The notes: generated from the sequence alone by a model not told the origin. A stretch of DNA of 64,000 bases from Malachius bipustulatus (GCA_910589415.1 OU342639.1:9184268-9248267), one strand, 5' to 3'. Counted from the stretch's first letter, positions 33,002-45,439 are shown. Translations and numbers: made by a program.

Positions 33002-33857
33002 CCAGGACCGGACTCATTAGAGCGGCTCTTAATGCCTCTTTTTTTGGCTAACCATAAATTTGCAAAGCAAATTAATACTTTCCTGGTGTTACTATAGGTA
33101 TGTCCTCCACCCCTATACAGGGTATACCTTTGGGAGATGATACCATTTGTATAGGCTAAACTGTCAGTCTGACAGTTCTAATTTTTTGCATATCTGTATT
33201 ATAGAAAAAACACAACATTTTAAAAATATTTTCGGCACAACACCACTTCCGGTTATACCGGAAGTAAACACCAACTTCGGGTTTTTAAATAGAACACCCT
33301 ATAAAACTTTATATTTTTTAAATGTCTGAAGAAATCTAATACAGGTGGTTTTCACCATTGGAATTTAGATTGAGCGGTTTACGAGTTATAAACAAGTGAA
33401 GATCGAAAATTTTCAACTTCAAAGCAGCGTAGAACTAGAACGGCTCAAGATATCTAAAAACGGTTTACATGTCCCTATCTTAATTTTTCACATAGTATCC
33501 TACTATGTGGTTTAAATTTTAATACAGGGTGATGAAAAATCGGATAATTTTCATCACCCTGTATTGAAATTTAAACCACATAGTAGGATACTATGTGAAA
33601 AGTTAATTTTCGATTTTCAATTGTTTTTTTTTAACCCTGGTCTGTCAATTGAGAATAAGTAAACCTATGTATTCTTATTATTTTGGTCATCATTTACATC
33701 TGGGTATCCTATACAGTTTCACTATGGCACCTATATAGGGGTGGAGGACGTACCTACCTATAATAGTAACACCGCAGGAAGGTATTCATTTGCTTTGCAA
33801 ATGCATGGTTGGAAAAAAAACCGGCACTAAAAATTGGCTTTGAGAGTCCGGTCCTGG
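33002..33857. mobile_element. TTA-flanked foldback element (unit B copy)
   Basis: Same element as at 20104-20959, with TTA at both borders. It is a copy by segmental duplication and not a separate insertion, because position and flanks are identical within the unit. Confidence 0.8.
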
Positions 33858-33867
33858 TTAGTACCAC

Positions 33868-34224
33868 TTAAGTACATATATTTAAAACAGCTTTTCGTAA
33901 AAAGTCTTTGCGATCATAATCTTTTTCCGACTCATTGTATAAGTTGTATACTTTGTACACCTCTGTGACTACAGTGGATGGATAAAGCATATCATATTCT
34001 TTCTTGTGTTTTGAAAATAATTTTTTTTTTAGGCCACTTGTGTTTAATAGTTTCATCTTTAAAGATGTATTAATTCCTTTCACAACGCACAATTTATATA
34101 CACTTAGCGCCTTTGTCTTTCGATTTACTGTCAAAAGAATATTCAAAATATCTTTTAAACTTTTCCGAAGGCTTTGGTTCCTTCTTGGATACGCCTTCTT
34201 CAGGGATATCTCATTATATCTCAA
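33868..34224 (-). CDS. Unidentified 118-codon ORF (unit B copy)
   Basis: Identical in sequence to the frame at 20970-21326; present because the unit was duplicated. Confidence 0.25.
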   Translation of the reverse strand: MRYNEISLKKAYPRRNQSLRKSLKDILNILLTVNRKTKALSVYKLCVVKGINTSLKMKLLNTSGLKKKLFSKHKKEYDMLYPSTVVTEVYKVYNLYNESEKDYDRKDFLRKAVLNICT

Positions 34225-37200
34225 AAACGTGACGTCATATAGAACATTTTCATTATAATTAATAAAAGCTCAAAAAATTGTATAAAATGTTTAACCAAAA
34301 TAATTTTTTTAATTCTCAACTGTTCACGACTCACACGCTCGGAAAAACTTGCAATTTTCGAAACAAATCATTTATCTCATATTCTTCATTACAAATCCCA
34401 CTTTTGGGTTTTCAGGTTATATATCAGAAACGGTGCGTCGTAAGAAAAAATTTCCTCATAATAAATAAAAGCTCATAAAATTGTCTAAAACCTGAAGATT
34501 AACAAAAAAATTCTCAACCGTTTTAGAGCTAACATGCTTGGAAAAAGTTAAAATTTTCGAAACAAATCATTTTAACTCATTTAGCATTTACCTTATATTT
34601 TATTATTCGCTAGGACGAAATTTTCTACACGATCTGTAGGCGAATGTTGGAACGTCTAAGTGAATAATGGCCATTCTCCACGAAATAAAGACGTTATTTA
34701 ATAAGGCATTATACAGTGTGTGTCACAGGCATGGTACACCCCCTTTTTTTTCTTTATTTTCTGAGATAATTTTTTGAAATTTGGTACGTCGCATATTCTC
34801 GATAGAGCGCACTTTTTAGCAGAAAATTGAATTTTTTCCCACATCCGGTTTTTCCGGAAATGTTACCAACTTGTTATTTTTAAATGGGACACCTATATAT
34901 TATTATATTTATGGATTCTATACATTTGTACACATCCAACAATACCACAATATCAAGGTCATAACTAAGGCCTCGTTGACACTACGGTCGAATTTCTATT
35001 TGTTACAAATTTCCTGCATGAACGGGAAGAAAATGGCAACGTAGAGAGACCACCCGCAACGTTCCATGATCCCTTCTCATCCAAGGTCTCAGGATTGAAA
35101 ACACCAGCACCAGACCAAGAAAATCAGTAGTACAGAAGTATCGTATCGAGTTGGAAGGTGAACGCTGACGAGTACCTACGCAGCAGCTAGCTAGGGCTTA
35201 TTTTCAGACGCGAATCATAACGAATTAATTTAACGAATTTAATTGAAGTTTACCTAAGTTATCATTACTCATTATTATTATCACACTGAAGCACGCCAAT
35301 GATTTGGACACTGATATTGTAACTATAGACTAAGAGTGAATTATGTGAGGTGAGGGGTGAAAGGTGAAACTAAGAATAAAACCTTCTTGCGCATCAAACG
35401 CAGAAACAGTGTATTGTTATGCGATTCAACTATGAAAATTTTTGCCGCCTTTTAAATTGGCTTTCTGAATTTGTCAATAGTCAGGTCGAATTTGCGTAGT
35501 GGTTTACTGTGAAAATTTCATTTCATTTCGTTTGAAAGCGTGCCATAAAATAGATTTTTACATAATAAACCAAAAAAAAATTGGCAAAATTTAACAATTT
35601 CGTCTCTTGTCCTATATACCCGCCACTGACTAACTTTAAAAAGTTACAGGCGAGTTCTGAAAACCGAACATTTGAAATTTTAGAGAAATAAACATCATGT
35701 AAAAAAATTCGAATAACTCCGCCATTTCTCTTATTTGCTTCTTTAAATTTTGGAGAGTTACAAGCTATTAGTATAGTTGTCTACTCCGAAAATTTCAGGT
35801 AAATTCCCTCAAAAATGTGCTCATAATCAATTAAAGAAATTTAGCCATTTTTACCATTTCACCCACGCCACTAGCTTACTAATGAAAATAATAAAAATTT
35901 TATTGCATTATTTCAAATTTCAAATCATTTTAATCCAACCTTGTTAATACAGGTTTGTAGGAGTTTTTATTTTCTGCAATTGGGGTTGGCAGGAGCAGTC
36001 ATATCTGCATGGGTGGTCCTGCCCGAGCCGAGCGCGATGAAAACGGTGCGCTGGTCTGGTGCTGGTGCTGGTTTTAAATCAAGCAGTCCCGGGTCTGAAT
36101 ATTACATTCAATCGTTAAGTTATTAAACAAGCCTTTAATTGTCATCCTCATTATTTTGTTGTGAAAAGTTTTCTTTCTATATTGCTTATACAGGGACTAA
36201 AAAATAGCCTTTTTCCCTAAAATTCAAAAAGCCGCCATTTTGAAACGGCTCGATCGATTTTGCTCAAAAAATGCAATACCAGACCACTACTTGTGGATAA
36301 TATCTTCCTCCCATAAAACTTTCAGCCTCCTAGATTGAAAACTGCTACCAGAAAACCGTGCCACAGGACCGGATGTTTCGAAATTTTAAAGGACACCCTG
36401 TAGAAGTAACGCGACTTTTGAAAAAATTTTCAACGAAAATTTAACGTCATCCCGAAGTTTCACAAGAGTAAAAAATTTCTTCCACTAATCTTGAAAGATG
36501 AAGCTACACTAGAGCGTTTTTAAAATTTTAGAGAAATTTACATCATGTAAAATAAATTTAAATATCTCCGCCATTTTTTTTATTTGATCCTTGAAATTTT
36601 TGAAGATTAAAGAGTATTAATATAGTAGTCTACTGTAAAAATTTTAGTTCAATTCCTTCAAAAATGTGCTCAAAAACTGTTATAGAAATTAAGCCATTTT
36701 CACTCTTTTCCTACCCACGCCACTGGCTTAATAATGAAAAAAATTCAAATTTTTTTGCATTAACTCAAATTTCAATTAATTTTCTTTCAATCCTGTTAAC
36801 TTGATGTGAAAGTTTTTTTGCCATCTTGCTCATACAGAGGTTCAAATATTAGCAAATTTTTCAAAAATTAAAATGACCGCCATTTTGAAACCGCTCGACC
36901 GATTTTGCTCAAGTACAATACCAGACCAGTTTTTATAGATATCTTACTCCCACAAAAATTTCAGCCCCCTAGATTCAAAACTGCGACCTGAAATGAGATG
37001 ACAAAAACCGGATACCTGGAATTTTGAAGGGACACTCTGTAGAAGTGATGGGACTTTTGGAAAGTTTTCCAACGAAAATCCAACGTCATTCCCAAATTTT
37101 ACAAGGACCCAAAATTTCGTTCACTAATCTTAAAAGATAAAGCCACAGGAGCGTTTTTAAAATCGAAATTTCGCGATTTTGGAGAAATATATATATATAT

Positions 37201-37302
37201 ATATATATAAATATATATATAAATATATATATATATAAATATATATATATATATCGTGGGCAGGTAAATTTTGGAAAACCACTTTTTCGTAATCTGGGGG
37301 TC

Positions 37303-37578
37303 ATGATCGGTGGACATTTGATGAGTTTGGGTGATTTTTGGAAAGTGATGTCGTCCTCAATAGTGTATTTTTTTGTTAAAAAATACACTAAAAGGACCAC
37401 CACGAAGCTGGATGATGTAAGGGAAGTGCGAATTTCCACTGTTGTGGGGAGTCGGGTACTAGCGGTGCTCGACGACGGGGTAGAGACCCTTTCCTGCAAG
37501 AGAGGCAGATCGGTGTCTCCTACGTGTATCTGTGGTGTTAAGGTCCGGTCAACTGGAAAAGGTTGCCGGAATAAATAA
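37303..37578 (+). CDS. Copy of the 91-codon ORF (unit C)
   Basis: Identical in sequence to the frames at 19146 and 32044, in the same position after the (TA)n tract. Function unknown. Confidence 0.2.
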   Translation: MIGGHLMSLGDFWKVMSSSIVYFFVKKYTKRTTTKLDDVREVRISTVVGSRVLAVLDDGVETLSCKRGRSVSPTCICGVKVRSTGKGCRNK

Positions 37579-38260
37579 TATACAGAGTGTTAATTTTGAT
37601 AATAAATATACTTACAGAGTGTTAATATTAATAATAATTGATAAGTGTACCAAGCAGTATAATTAGGTATACTTCGTGCCGAATCTACAGTCCTCATCGT
37701 CAGTTATCAAGAATTGTAAAGCAGCATATATTCTTCAGTTTAACAATAATTATAACGTGGCAGTCAAGAGCCCCAACCTTGGATGGTACCGTGAGTCTTA
37801 ACCGTATTGAGCTTTATTGATTTCATTCTAGAATTTAGGTTATAATTTGTTGGTGACAAATTTGTAACTGTTTTCTTTTTATGTCATAATATAATATTAT
37901 AGCGAAGTATTATTAATTAACTCTTCCCTTAATTGATGCAAAGTAACCCTCACAAGAACCTCCCTGAGAATTAATCAAACAGAAAAATCAAATGTAGGTG
38001 TCCCCAAAAAGGGGTGCTACAACACCTGTTTTATTTTCTGTCAATAAAGACGCTTTATTTACGACTAGGGATTTATTATAACGTAAATATTCTTGGACTT
38101 CCGATTATATTTTTTATACTATTTTTTCCTTCACTTTCAGGGCAAGGAATACCTATCTTCGAAAGTAACAGTAGCACGATTATTATTTTGAATATTTGAA
38201 TCCACCACTTCTCGTGCGTATGTTTATATATTATATGTTTATATATTATATGCGGGCTTA

Positions 38261-39116
38261 CCAGGACCGGACTCATTAGAGCGGCTCTTAATGCCTCTTT
38301 TTTTGGCTAACCATAAATTTGCAAAGCAAATTAATACTTTCCTGGTGTTACTATAGGTATGTCCTCCACCCCTATACAGGGTATACCTTTGGGAGATGAT
38401 ACCATTTGTATAGGCTAAACTGTCAGTCTGACAGTTCTAATTTTTTGCATATCTGTATTATAGAAAAAACACAACATTTTAAAAATATTTTCGGCACAAC
38501 ACCACTTCCGGTTATACCGGAAGTAAACACCAACTTCGGGTTTTTAAATAGAACACCCTATAAAACTTTATATTTTTTAAATGTCTGAAGAAATCTAATA
38601 CAGGTGGTTTTCACCATTGGAATTTAGATTGAGCGGTTTACGAGTTATAAACAAGTGAAGATCGAAAATTTTCAACTTCAAAGCAGCGTAGAACTAGAAC
38701 GGCTCAAGATATCTAAAAACGGTTTACATGTCCCTATCTTAATTTTTCACATAGTATCCTACTATGTGGTTTAAATTTCAATACAGGGTGATGAAAAATC
38801 GGATAATTTTCATCACCCTGTATTGAAATTTAAACCACATAGTAGGATACTATGTGAAAAGTTAATTTTCGATTTTCAATTGTTTTTTTTTAACCCTGGT
38901 CTGTCAATTGAGAATAAGTAAACCTATGTATTCTTATTATTTTGGTCATCATTTACATCTGGGTATCCTATACAGTTTCACTATGGCACCTATATAGGGG
39001 TGGAGGACGTACCTACCTATAATAGTAACACCGCAGGAAGGTATTCATTTGCTTTGCAAATGCATGGTTGGAAAAAAAACCGGCACTAAAAATTGGCTTT
39101 GAGAGTCCGGTCCTGG
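38261..39116. mobile_element. TTA-flanked foldback element (unit C copy)
   Basis: Same as the unit A copy, but with C instead of T at about 38779. That base makes the central palindrome fully complementary at that position, whereas A and B carry a mismatch there. Confidence 0.8.
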
Positions 39117-39126
39117 TTAGTACCAC

Positions 39127-39483
39127 TTAAGTACATATATTTAAAACAGCTTTTCGTAAAAAGTCTTTGCGATCATAATCTTTTTCCGACTCATTGTATA
39201 AGTTGTATACTTTGTACACCTCTGTGACTACAGTGGATGGATAAAGCATATCATATTCTTTCTTGTGTTTTGAAAATAATTTTTTTTTTAGGCCACTTGT
39301 GTTTAATAGTTTCATCTTTAAAGATGTATTAATTCCTTTCACAACGCACAATTTATATACACTTAGCGCCTTTGTCTTTCGATTTACTGTCAAAAGAATA
39401 TTCAAAATATCTTTTAAACTTTTCCGAAGGCTTTGGTTCCTTCTTGGATACGCCTTCTTCAGGGATATCTCATTATATCTCAA
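39127..39483 (-). CDS. Unidentified 118-codon ORF (unit C copy)
   Basis: Identical in sequence to the frame at 20970-21326; present because the unit was duplicated. Confidence 0.25.
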   Translation of the reverse strand: MRYNEISLKKAYPRRNQSLRKSLKDILNILLTVNRKTKALSVYKLCVVKGINTSLKMKLLNTSGLKKKLFSKHKKEYDMLYPSTVVTEVYKVYNLYNESEKDYDRKDFLRKAVLNICT

Positions 39484-39972
39484 AAACGTGACGTCATATA
39501 GAACATTTTCATTATAATTAATAAAAGCTCAAAAAATTGTATAAAATGTTTAACCAAAATAATTTTTTTAATTCTCAACTGTTCACGACTCACACGCTCG
39601 GAAAAACTTGCAATTTTCGAAACAAATCATTTATCTCATATTCTTCATTACAAATCCCACTTTTGGGTTTTCAGGTTATATATCAGAAACGGTGCGTCGT
39701 AAGAAAAAATTTCCTCATAATAAATAAAAGCTCATAAAATTGTCTAAAACCTGAAGATTAACAAAAAAATTCTCAACCGTTTTAGAGCTAACATGCTTGG
39801 AAAAAGTTAAAATTTTCGAAACAAATCATTTTAACTCATTTAGCATTTACCTTATATTTTATTATTCGCTAGGACGAAATTTTCTACACGATCTGTAGGC
39901 GAATGTTGGAACGTCTAAGTGAATAATGGCCATTCTCCACGAAATAAAGACGTTATTTAATAAGGCATTATA

Positions 39973-40822
39973 CAGTGTGTGTCACAGGCATGGTACACCC
40001 CCTTTTTTTTCTTTATTTTCTGAGATAATTTTTTGAAATTTGGTACGTCGCATATTCTCGATAGAGCGCACTTTTTAGCAGAAAATTGAATTTTTTCCCA
40101 CATCCGGTTTTTCCGGAAATGTTACCAACTTGTTATTTTTAAATGGGACACCTATATATTATTATATTTATGGATTCTATACATTTGTACACATCCAACA
40201 ATACCACATAAGTAGGTACCATTTTAAATTTCAAATTTGTTTTTATTTAATTTTTTATTTCTCAATTATAGTGTGCCATGACTATTTCGTTTTACTCGAA
40301 TTGGATCATCTAATGCTATAAAAATCGAATTTTTGTTCAAAGTACTAAATTAAGTGATTTATTGATAAATTATGCGCACCGGAATGCTTTTTTGAGCTGG
40401 ATTCATTTTTTTCAAATGGTACCATATTGGTACCGAGGTACCATCTACTAGTACTCTTAATAAGGGACATTTTGGTGTGCCCATTTTCCATCTGTGAAGA
40501 ACACATGCAACTGAAGTCATGGCACACTATAATTGAGAAATAAAAAATTAAATAAAAACAAATTTGACATTTAAAATGGTACTTATGTGGTATTGTTGGA
40601 TTTGTACAAATGTATAGAATCCAAAAATATAATAATATATAGGGTGTCCCATTTAAAAATAAAAAGTTGGTAACATTTCCGGAAAAACCAGATGTGGGAA
40701 AAATTCAATATCCTGCTAAAAAGTGCGCTCTATCGAGAATATGCGACGTACCAAATTTCAAAAAATTATCTCAAAAAATAAAGAAAAAAAAAGGGAGTGT
40801 ACCATGCCTGTGACACACACTG
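39973..40822. mobile_element. Complete 850-bp TA-flanked foldback element at the array edge
   Basis: Ends CAGTGTGTGTCACAGGCATG and its exact complement, with TA on both sides. Arms of about 310 bp (39973-40282 and 40512-40822) are near-perfect complements around a roughly 230-bp loop. Units A and B contain only its first 236 bp (21816-22051 and 34714-34949), cut exactly where the next unit begins. This shows that the tandem breakpoint fell inside this palindrome. The 63- and 60-codon frames in it are by-products. Confidence 0.85.
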
Positions 40823-41261
40823 TATATGTATTATAGGCACTAGGCAACCTGTTCCGTATTTTGGAAAAAATTTGAAAACTATAAATAAAAACTTTAATTA
40901 ATAGGGCTTCCAAAAGGTAGCTTTGTTGAAATCATTATTGGATTCTGGGCTGTTTTGCCGTGGTCCATTTTTGCTTATCGTTGTATTTCATTAAACATGA
41001 GGCGATTTCACTCATGGTGGTGGAGGAAGAGCTCAGTAAATTCTGTAAAATTTAACATTTTCGTCACCGATTATAATTATTATTCTCATCAGAAATATAA
41101 ATAATTTGAAGTATTCTAAATATATTTAAAATGTGAATACCTATCTGGGCTGGACATTTTTTGTTTAATATTCATTTTTTCTATATGGTTTTGTTCGCAC
41201 TTGATTGAAGAAAACACATATCAATCTAATGTTAACAGACAATAGAGAATGATGATCGCTA
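40823..41261. other. AT-rich stretch, nothing recognised
   Basis: No gene or clear repeat is visible. A partially GC-rich stretch near 40950-41040 has no open frame of note. Confidence 0.3.
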
Positions 41262-41335
41262 CGAAGACGATCGATTGAGATTCCAGCAAGATGGAGCTCC
41301 TCCACATTATGGTCGGTTAGTTCGTTAGTTTTTTT
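41262..41335 (+). pseudogene. Mariner-type transposase scrap (second catalytic Asp region)
   Basis: The plus-strand frame reads RLRFQQDGAPPHYGRLVR and then stops. The QQDGAPPHY motif is characteristic of the second catalytic aspartate of IS630/Tc1/mariner transposases. Only about 20 codons are recognisable, so this is a dead fragment. Confidence 0.6.
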
Positions 41336-41580
41336 CGTTCTTATGTAGGTATCATTATTTAATTTTAAGTAAAATCAGAAAACTTTAAAATAACAAAATT
41401 GTGAAATTCGCTCCATATTGTTTGTCAATCGTGTAACTTGATTCAAAGTATGTATCGATATAGGGAGTAGCCTCTAGAGGGTGAACGGGAACGTCAGTCG
41501 CCTTAAATATGCTGAAATCCCGACCCATCGGTGCACCTGTGGCCGCGCCTTTGCAACCGCTACATCACTGCAAATATTAG

Positions 41581-41805
41581 CACTTGAGATTCCAGATATC
41601 ATCCATCGAATATCCAAATGATATCACGAATAATCGAACTTTCCATATCCCGGACGCCACACGTGACTTCTACAACTCCCCGACTCCGTCAGCATCCCCG
41701 GGGAACGACCTGGATCACCCTTACATCTATTTACAGTACACACCTTTAAACAACGGACGGAAACTTTGTCTCACTGAAAGTTCTTCGGCCAAGAAGGAAT
41801 CATAA
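41581..41805 (+). CDS. Probable 3'-terminal coding exon of an unidentified host gene
   Basis: A 74-codon frame plus TAA stop follows an acceptor-like ATCACTGCAAATATTAG (ending 41580) and is open from the first base. GC content is about 47% against about 30% nearby, and third positions favour C. It contains NRTFHIPDATRDFYNSPTPS and GNDLDHPYIYLQYTPLNNGR, and ends in a basic/serine-rich tail, SSSAKKES. Proline/serine and tyrosine motifs (DFYNSP, HPYIYLQY) look like a cytoplasmic tail with phosphorylation sites, as in receptors, but this is inference. There is no in-frame ATG near its start, so an upstream exon is required; it lies outside what I can identify. A long 3' untranslated region with AATAAA near 42943 would follow. 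Confidence 0.5.
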   Translation, partial: HLRFQISSIEYPNDITNNRTFHIPDATRDFYNSPTPSASPGNDLDHPYIYLQYTPLNNGRKLCLTESSSAKKES

Positions 41806-42960
41806 AATCAGTGTCGTTTTACGCGACTGTCTAAATCCAAGTGGCATCTGAGATCGGCTGGAAGGGCTGGAGGGGGGGGGGGTTAAAAATAACCAAACTA
41901 AAAAATAATGTTCTTATTATAATTTTTTTATTACAACGATTTTACTTTTGTACCTACGTAAATGGCACTTTCTTCATGATTTGAAAATTTTTAAAACTAT
42001 ATACCTACTTGTCTCCATTTTTCTTAATAGTGTTAAGACAGTGCAAAACCAATTTTCAGGTCTAATTTTCAGTCTAAAAAGCCATTCGTATTAAATAGAA
42101 CAAGCTTCCTTAGAAAACGTGGAGAGATATTAGAGTTCTGAGTGAAACAGATATTTTGACAGGTCTTGAGGTACGCACCTAAAAGGGCCTGAACTGTATA
42201 CTAGAGAACGAACTTTCCAAAGAATAGATTAGATATTCATGTGAATGTAGATGCAAGCAGATGTGTAATGTAATAATATTCAAGTTTAAAGTTTGAATAC
42301 ACTGATGCAGAGTTAGAGAGTAGAATTTCCCAACCACGATTACGGGGATCTCTCTTCGGACAGTTAACTTTCCTACCATCAATATCTTGAGATAAAATTA
42401 AAAAGTATTTTCCTCCGGAGAGAATTTATTGCGAGCTTTGAGCAATCTTTCTCGCATTAGTATCGAGTTTGCACTGCTGACACATGATCACATTCTCCTC
42501 GGCTGCGAGCAGCCAGAAGCTCTAGAGTCCGGGCTGCTGCCGACGAATCCTGAGTTTCAAGACTGCTGGAGTTGTGCCATAGCAGGATGGAGTTGCATGG
42601 GTACGGCCGACACTCCGCTCTACGCGAACGCGGGCACGACTACAATCGTAAATCAAATAGAATTAAATATTAAAAACGTTGAGAGTTTTCCTGCCAGAGC
42701 GAATTTTAAACGAATGTAAATTAGATAATTTGAACTTGAGAAATTTCAACCATTCTTTCTCCCAAGGAAACAAATCTGTCGTAATTGCGACACCATATGT
42801 GTGTTGGAAAACGTTTAAGACTAATATCTCGATTAGAATTGTTATTAATTATTCTTCTTCTGTGAGAAGAATAATCTTCTTCAAGAGAATGTGCGGAAAT
42901 TTTTAATTTAATGTAACAAAATCTTTATGATATTCTATTAAATAAAGAGGAAATTTGGAA
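41806..42960 (+). other. Candidate 3' untranslated region
   Basis: Follows the stop at 41805 and ends near an AATAAA signal (about 42943). It includes a G-run (41872-41882) and a GC-rich block (42429-42719) with a 96-codon open frame lacking an ATG start. That frame contains PEFQDCWSCAIAGWSCMGTA and could instead be an exon of another transcript. I do not call it a gene. Confidence 0.3.
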
Positions 42961-43007
42961 ATCCATATATCCTTCTCTCTATTGCTATCTCGTAAACGCT
43001 AACATAC

Positions 43008-45010
43008 AGGGTCGGTTAAATTAGAGAAAAAGATTCGTAATTTGATGATTAATAAGAATCTGAATTTTTTTTATTTATATGATTTATATTCAATCATTCA
43101 TATCATTCAATATAAAATGATTTATATTGAATGCGCTTATTTTCTAAAATTGGAAGTTTCATTAGCTTTTTTTGCAATAATTAAATCCACGATACATCTA
43201 ATCCGGATAATAATTATAAAATAATCCAAAACATTTCCAAGAACGAGCCCTATAGTTATGTCAGCCCTGTATTCAAGAAACAAAAAACTAATTTGAAAAT
43301 TTACACTTTATTTAATGAAATGAAATATTCAATGTTTAATTGGTTGCCTAACCTTGTCGATATAGTGGGAGATTGAAACTAAAGAGGCCACTTTTGTGAA
43401 TTCAGGAAAACAAGAAGAAGGCATCAGTCAGTTTACGACTGTTTTCAAAATTTTCATTTTACAGTTTTACACAATCCATCTAAGACATGAATTTTTTTTC
43501 CATATTTATCTAAATTACGTTTTCATTTCCTCACACGGTAGAACAGATAAAGGAAAAAGTAACTGTATAGGTATATAAAATATCTACCTAGACAATTTTC
43601 TCAACTCCAGACAAAGTTATTAGTATTTAGAAGAAATTTATTACCAAAAATAAAGAAACTGAAACTATTTTTTCGAGCAAATTTGAAAACAAGCATTCTT
43701 TTCCATATTCATGATATGAATCAGAAAATTTTAAATCGAATTATAGGACTTTACTTACACAAACAAAACCTCAGTCCAAAACTGAAACTCTAGAAAATAA
43801 CTTACAGTGTTATGTGCGGTCTCCTAATTCAAATCTGAAATTAAGTTGTTAACCAAGACTTGAATTTAGAGCCAGTGGCGTCGAACATGACCAAAAATAA
43901 CCGATTCGGCTTTCGAATAATCAATTTAATGAGAATTTTTTGAAGATGAAACTACAAAGTAGGCAGAAATTTTCGTTATTGAAATCTGAGGATTAATAAT
44001 TACCTAAGGTACCTATACAGTGCGTGCATAAAGTTTGGAACAAAATTAATATTTACCTATACCTTATATACGCATGACGTTTCTATGGAAACCGTTTTGA
44101 CAGGTCGATTTTGTTTTTGAAGTGTCATCTTCTAACTTTTTGACTAATGACGTCATCATCAATGATTTTAAATACAACCCCTTTACTTGTGATACATCGT
44201 TTGCAAAAGTCTTTATAAGGAGAATATTTTCCCCTAATTTTCAAAAAAGTTTTTATGGAAAAAAAGTCATGATATACCTATTCAAAGGTCTTCTTAAGAA
44301 GAAAATTTCCTCAAAGTTTCACATTTTTATTCATAAATTCAAAATAATTATGGCATGTCAAACTTTTGATTATTTCCTTTTATATCCAATTTGATAGAAA
44401 ACGCTATAAACCAAAAATTACCAGGCAGATAGGTTGATATTTTAAAAATGTTATACTTTAAAGCTTATAAGATGGTCGTTTTACAATTTCTTTCAAACAA
44501 GTCAGACCTTGAAGACCAATTTTTGACCAATTTTTTACTCCAAGTTTTTTTTTCCTTCGCACCTTCCTCAAACCTTGCCGCTAGATGGAGTTAGCCGGCC
44601 TACGGGAGTTCTAGTTGATGCCTTTTTTGGAGGGTGGACACGGCAGATGACAGTTTGCGTAAACCACCCCCCCACTCACCTTCATGGAGGGGGACGTGAG
44701 GGAGACTTTGAGGGTGTTATTCTATTAGAGGTCTTTTGCTATACTTATTCTATTATAGAGGTCATTTTGCTATATGAAGTCGAAATTTTTTTTCCTATCT
44801 TAGAACAAGGGTATGGTAAATTAGAGAAAAGTTTCACAATTTTATGTTTAATAAGAATCTGAAACAAAATAATGAACATCTTCAGTCGTTGCTGAAATAT
44901 GCGGCAAAAACTGAAAAGTCGAGTTTTTTTATTTTAATAGAAGTGAAATTCCCGAAAACTATAATACGAATAAGAAAAAAGAAAATTCCTGGGTTCTAGG
45001 CTAATGTTCA
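43008..45010. other. AT-rich stretch with dispersed repeat copies
   Basis: Two copies of a dispersed repeat start at about 43008 (AGGGTCGGTTAAATTAGAGA) and 44808 (AGGGTATGGTAAATTAGAGA), each followed by TTAATAAGAATCTGA. A third is at 13049. A TACAGTGCGTGCATAAAGTT motif at 44017 looks like the left end of a TA-flanked miniature element. A GC-rich block near 44570-44710 has no recognisable product. Confidence 0.4.
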
Positions 45011-45014
45011 TTAC

Positions 45015-45400
45015 TGATCTAATGCCAAAAACTTAAGATATGGATGGTCATTTCGCTCTTATTGGAGCTCATCGGCATATGCCCTACCAGCAAGTGAAAT
45101 TTCAGCAAAATTCACGAGCTAGCACTTCCCAGTTAACTTGTCAAATCCTCATAGAATTTTAACTCCACGAGGAGTTAACTTCTCTATGTTGTTGGTAGTT
45201 ACAATTACCAACAGAGATGTCACTACTGATTATTATATCCCAGAATTCTGTATAAATGCTCGGGACAAATAGGCTGCTGATGAAAGGAACTAAGACGGGA
45301 AATTACACTTGCTGGTAGGGCATGCCGATGAGATCCAATAAGAGCGAAATGGCCATCCAAGTCTTCAGCAGTGTTTTTCTCGGTCTGTGGCATTAGACCT
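45015..45400. repeat. Foldback repeat beside the retroelement cluster
   Basis: Arms 45015-45105 and 45300-45400 are diverged complements, sharing TTTCGCTCTTATTGG with CCAATAAGAGCGAAA and CATATGCCCTACCAGCAAGTG with its complement. The spacer is about 190 bp. It is noncoding. Confidence 0.65.
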
Positions 45401-45439
45401 TGGCTGATAGAATAATCACGAACCAAATGAGAACAATAA

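Larger units (their letters stand above)
22052..34949 (+). repeat. Tandem unit B, split by a 7.6-kb insertion
   Basis: Second copy of the 5.26-kb unit. The left part (22052 to about 24330) and right part (about 31955-34949) match units A and C. The break lies in the (TA)n tract and holds the foreign segment 24331-31954. The shift between equivalent positions is 5,261 from A to B on the left, 12,898 on the right, and 5,259 from B to C on the right. The insertion is therefore younger than the tandem amplification, or arose in one copy only. Confidence 0.9.
34950..40208 (+). repeat. Tandem unit C (about 5,259 bp), running into unique DNA
   Basis: Third copy. Unlike A and B, its right end continues past ACAATACCACA into the rest of the foldback element (39973-40822), so C keeps the original right flank while A keeps the original left flank. 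Substitutions noticed against A and B: T for G at 36259, T for C at about 37036, and C for T at about 38779. A at about 19473 has G where B and C have A. Divergence is thus only a few bases across many kilobases. Confidence 0.9.

Noticed and set aside
42429..42719. 96-codon frame with cysteine/tryptophan-rich middle
   Set aside because: No ATG at the start and no convincing splice acceptor; it may lie in a 3' untranslated region. Kept as an observation only.
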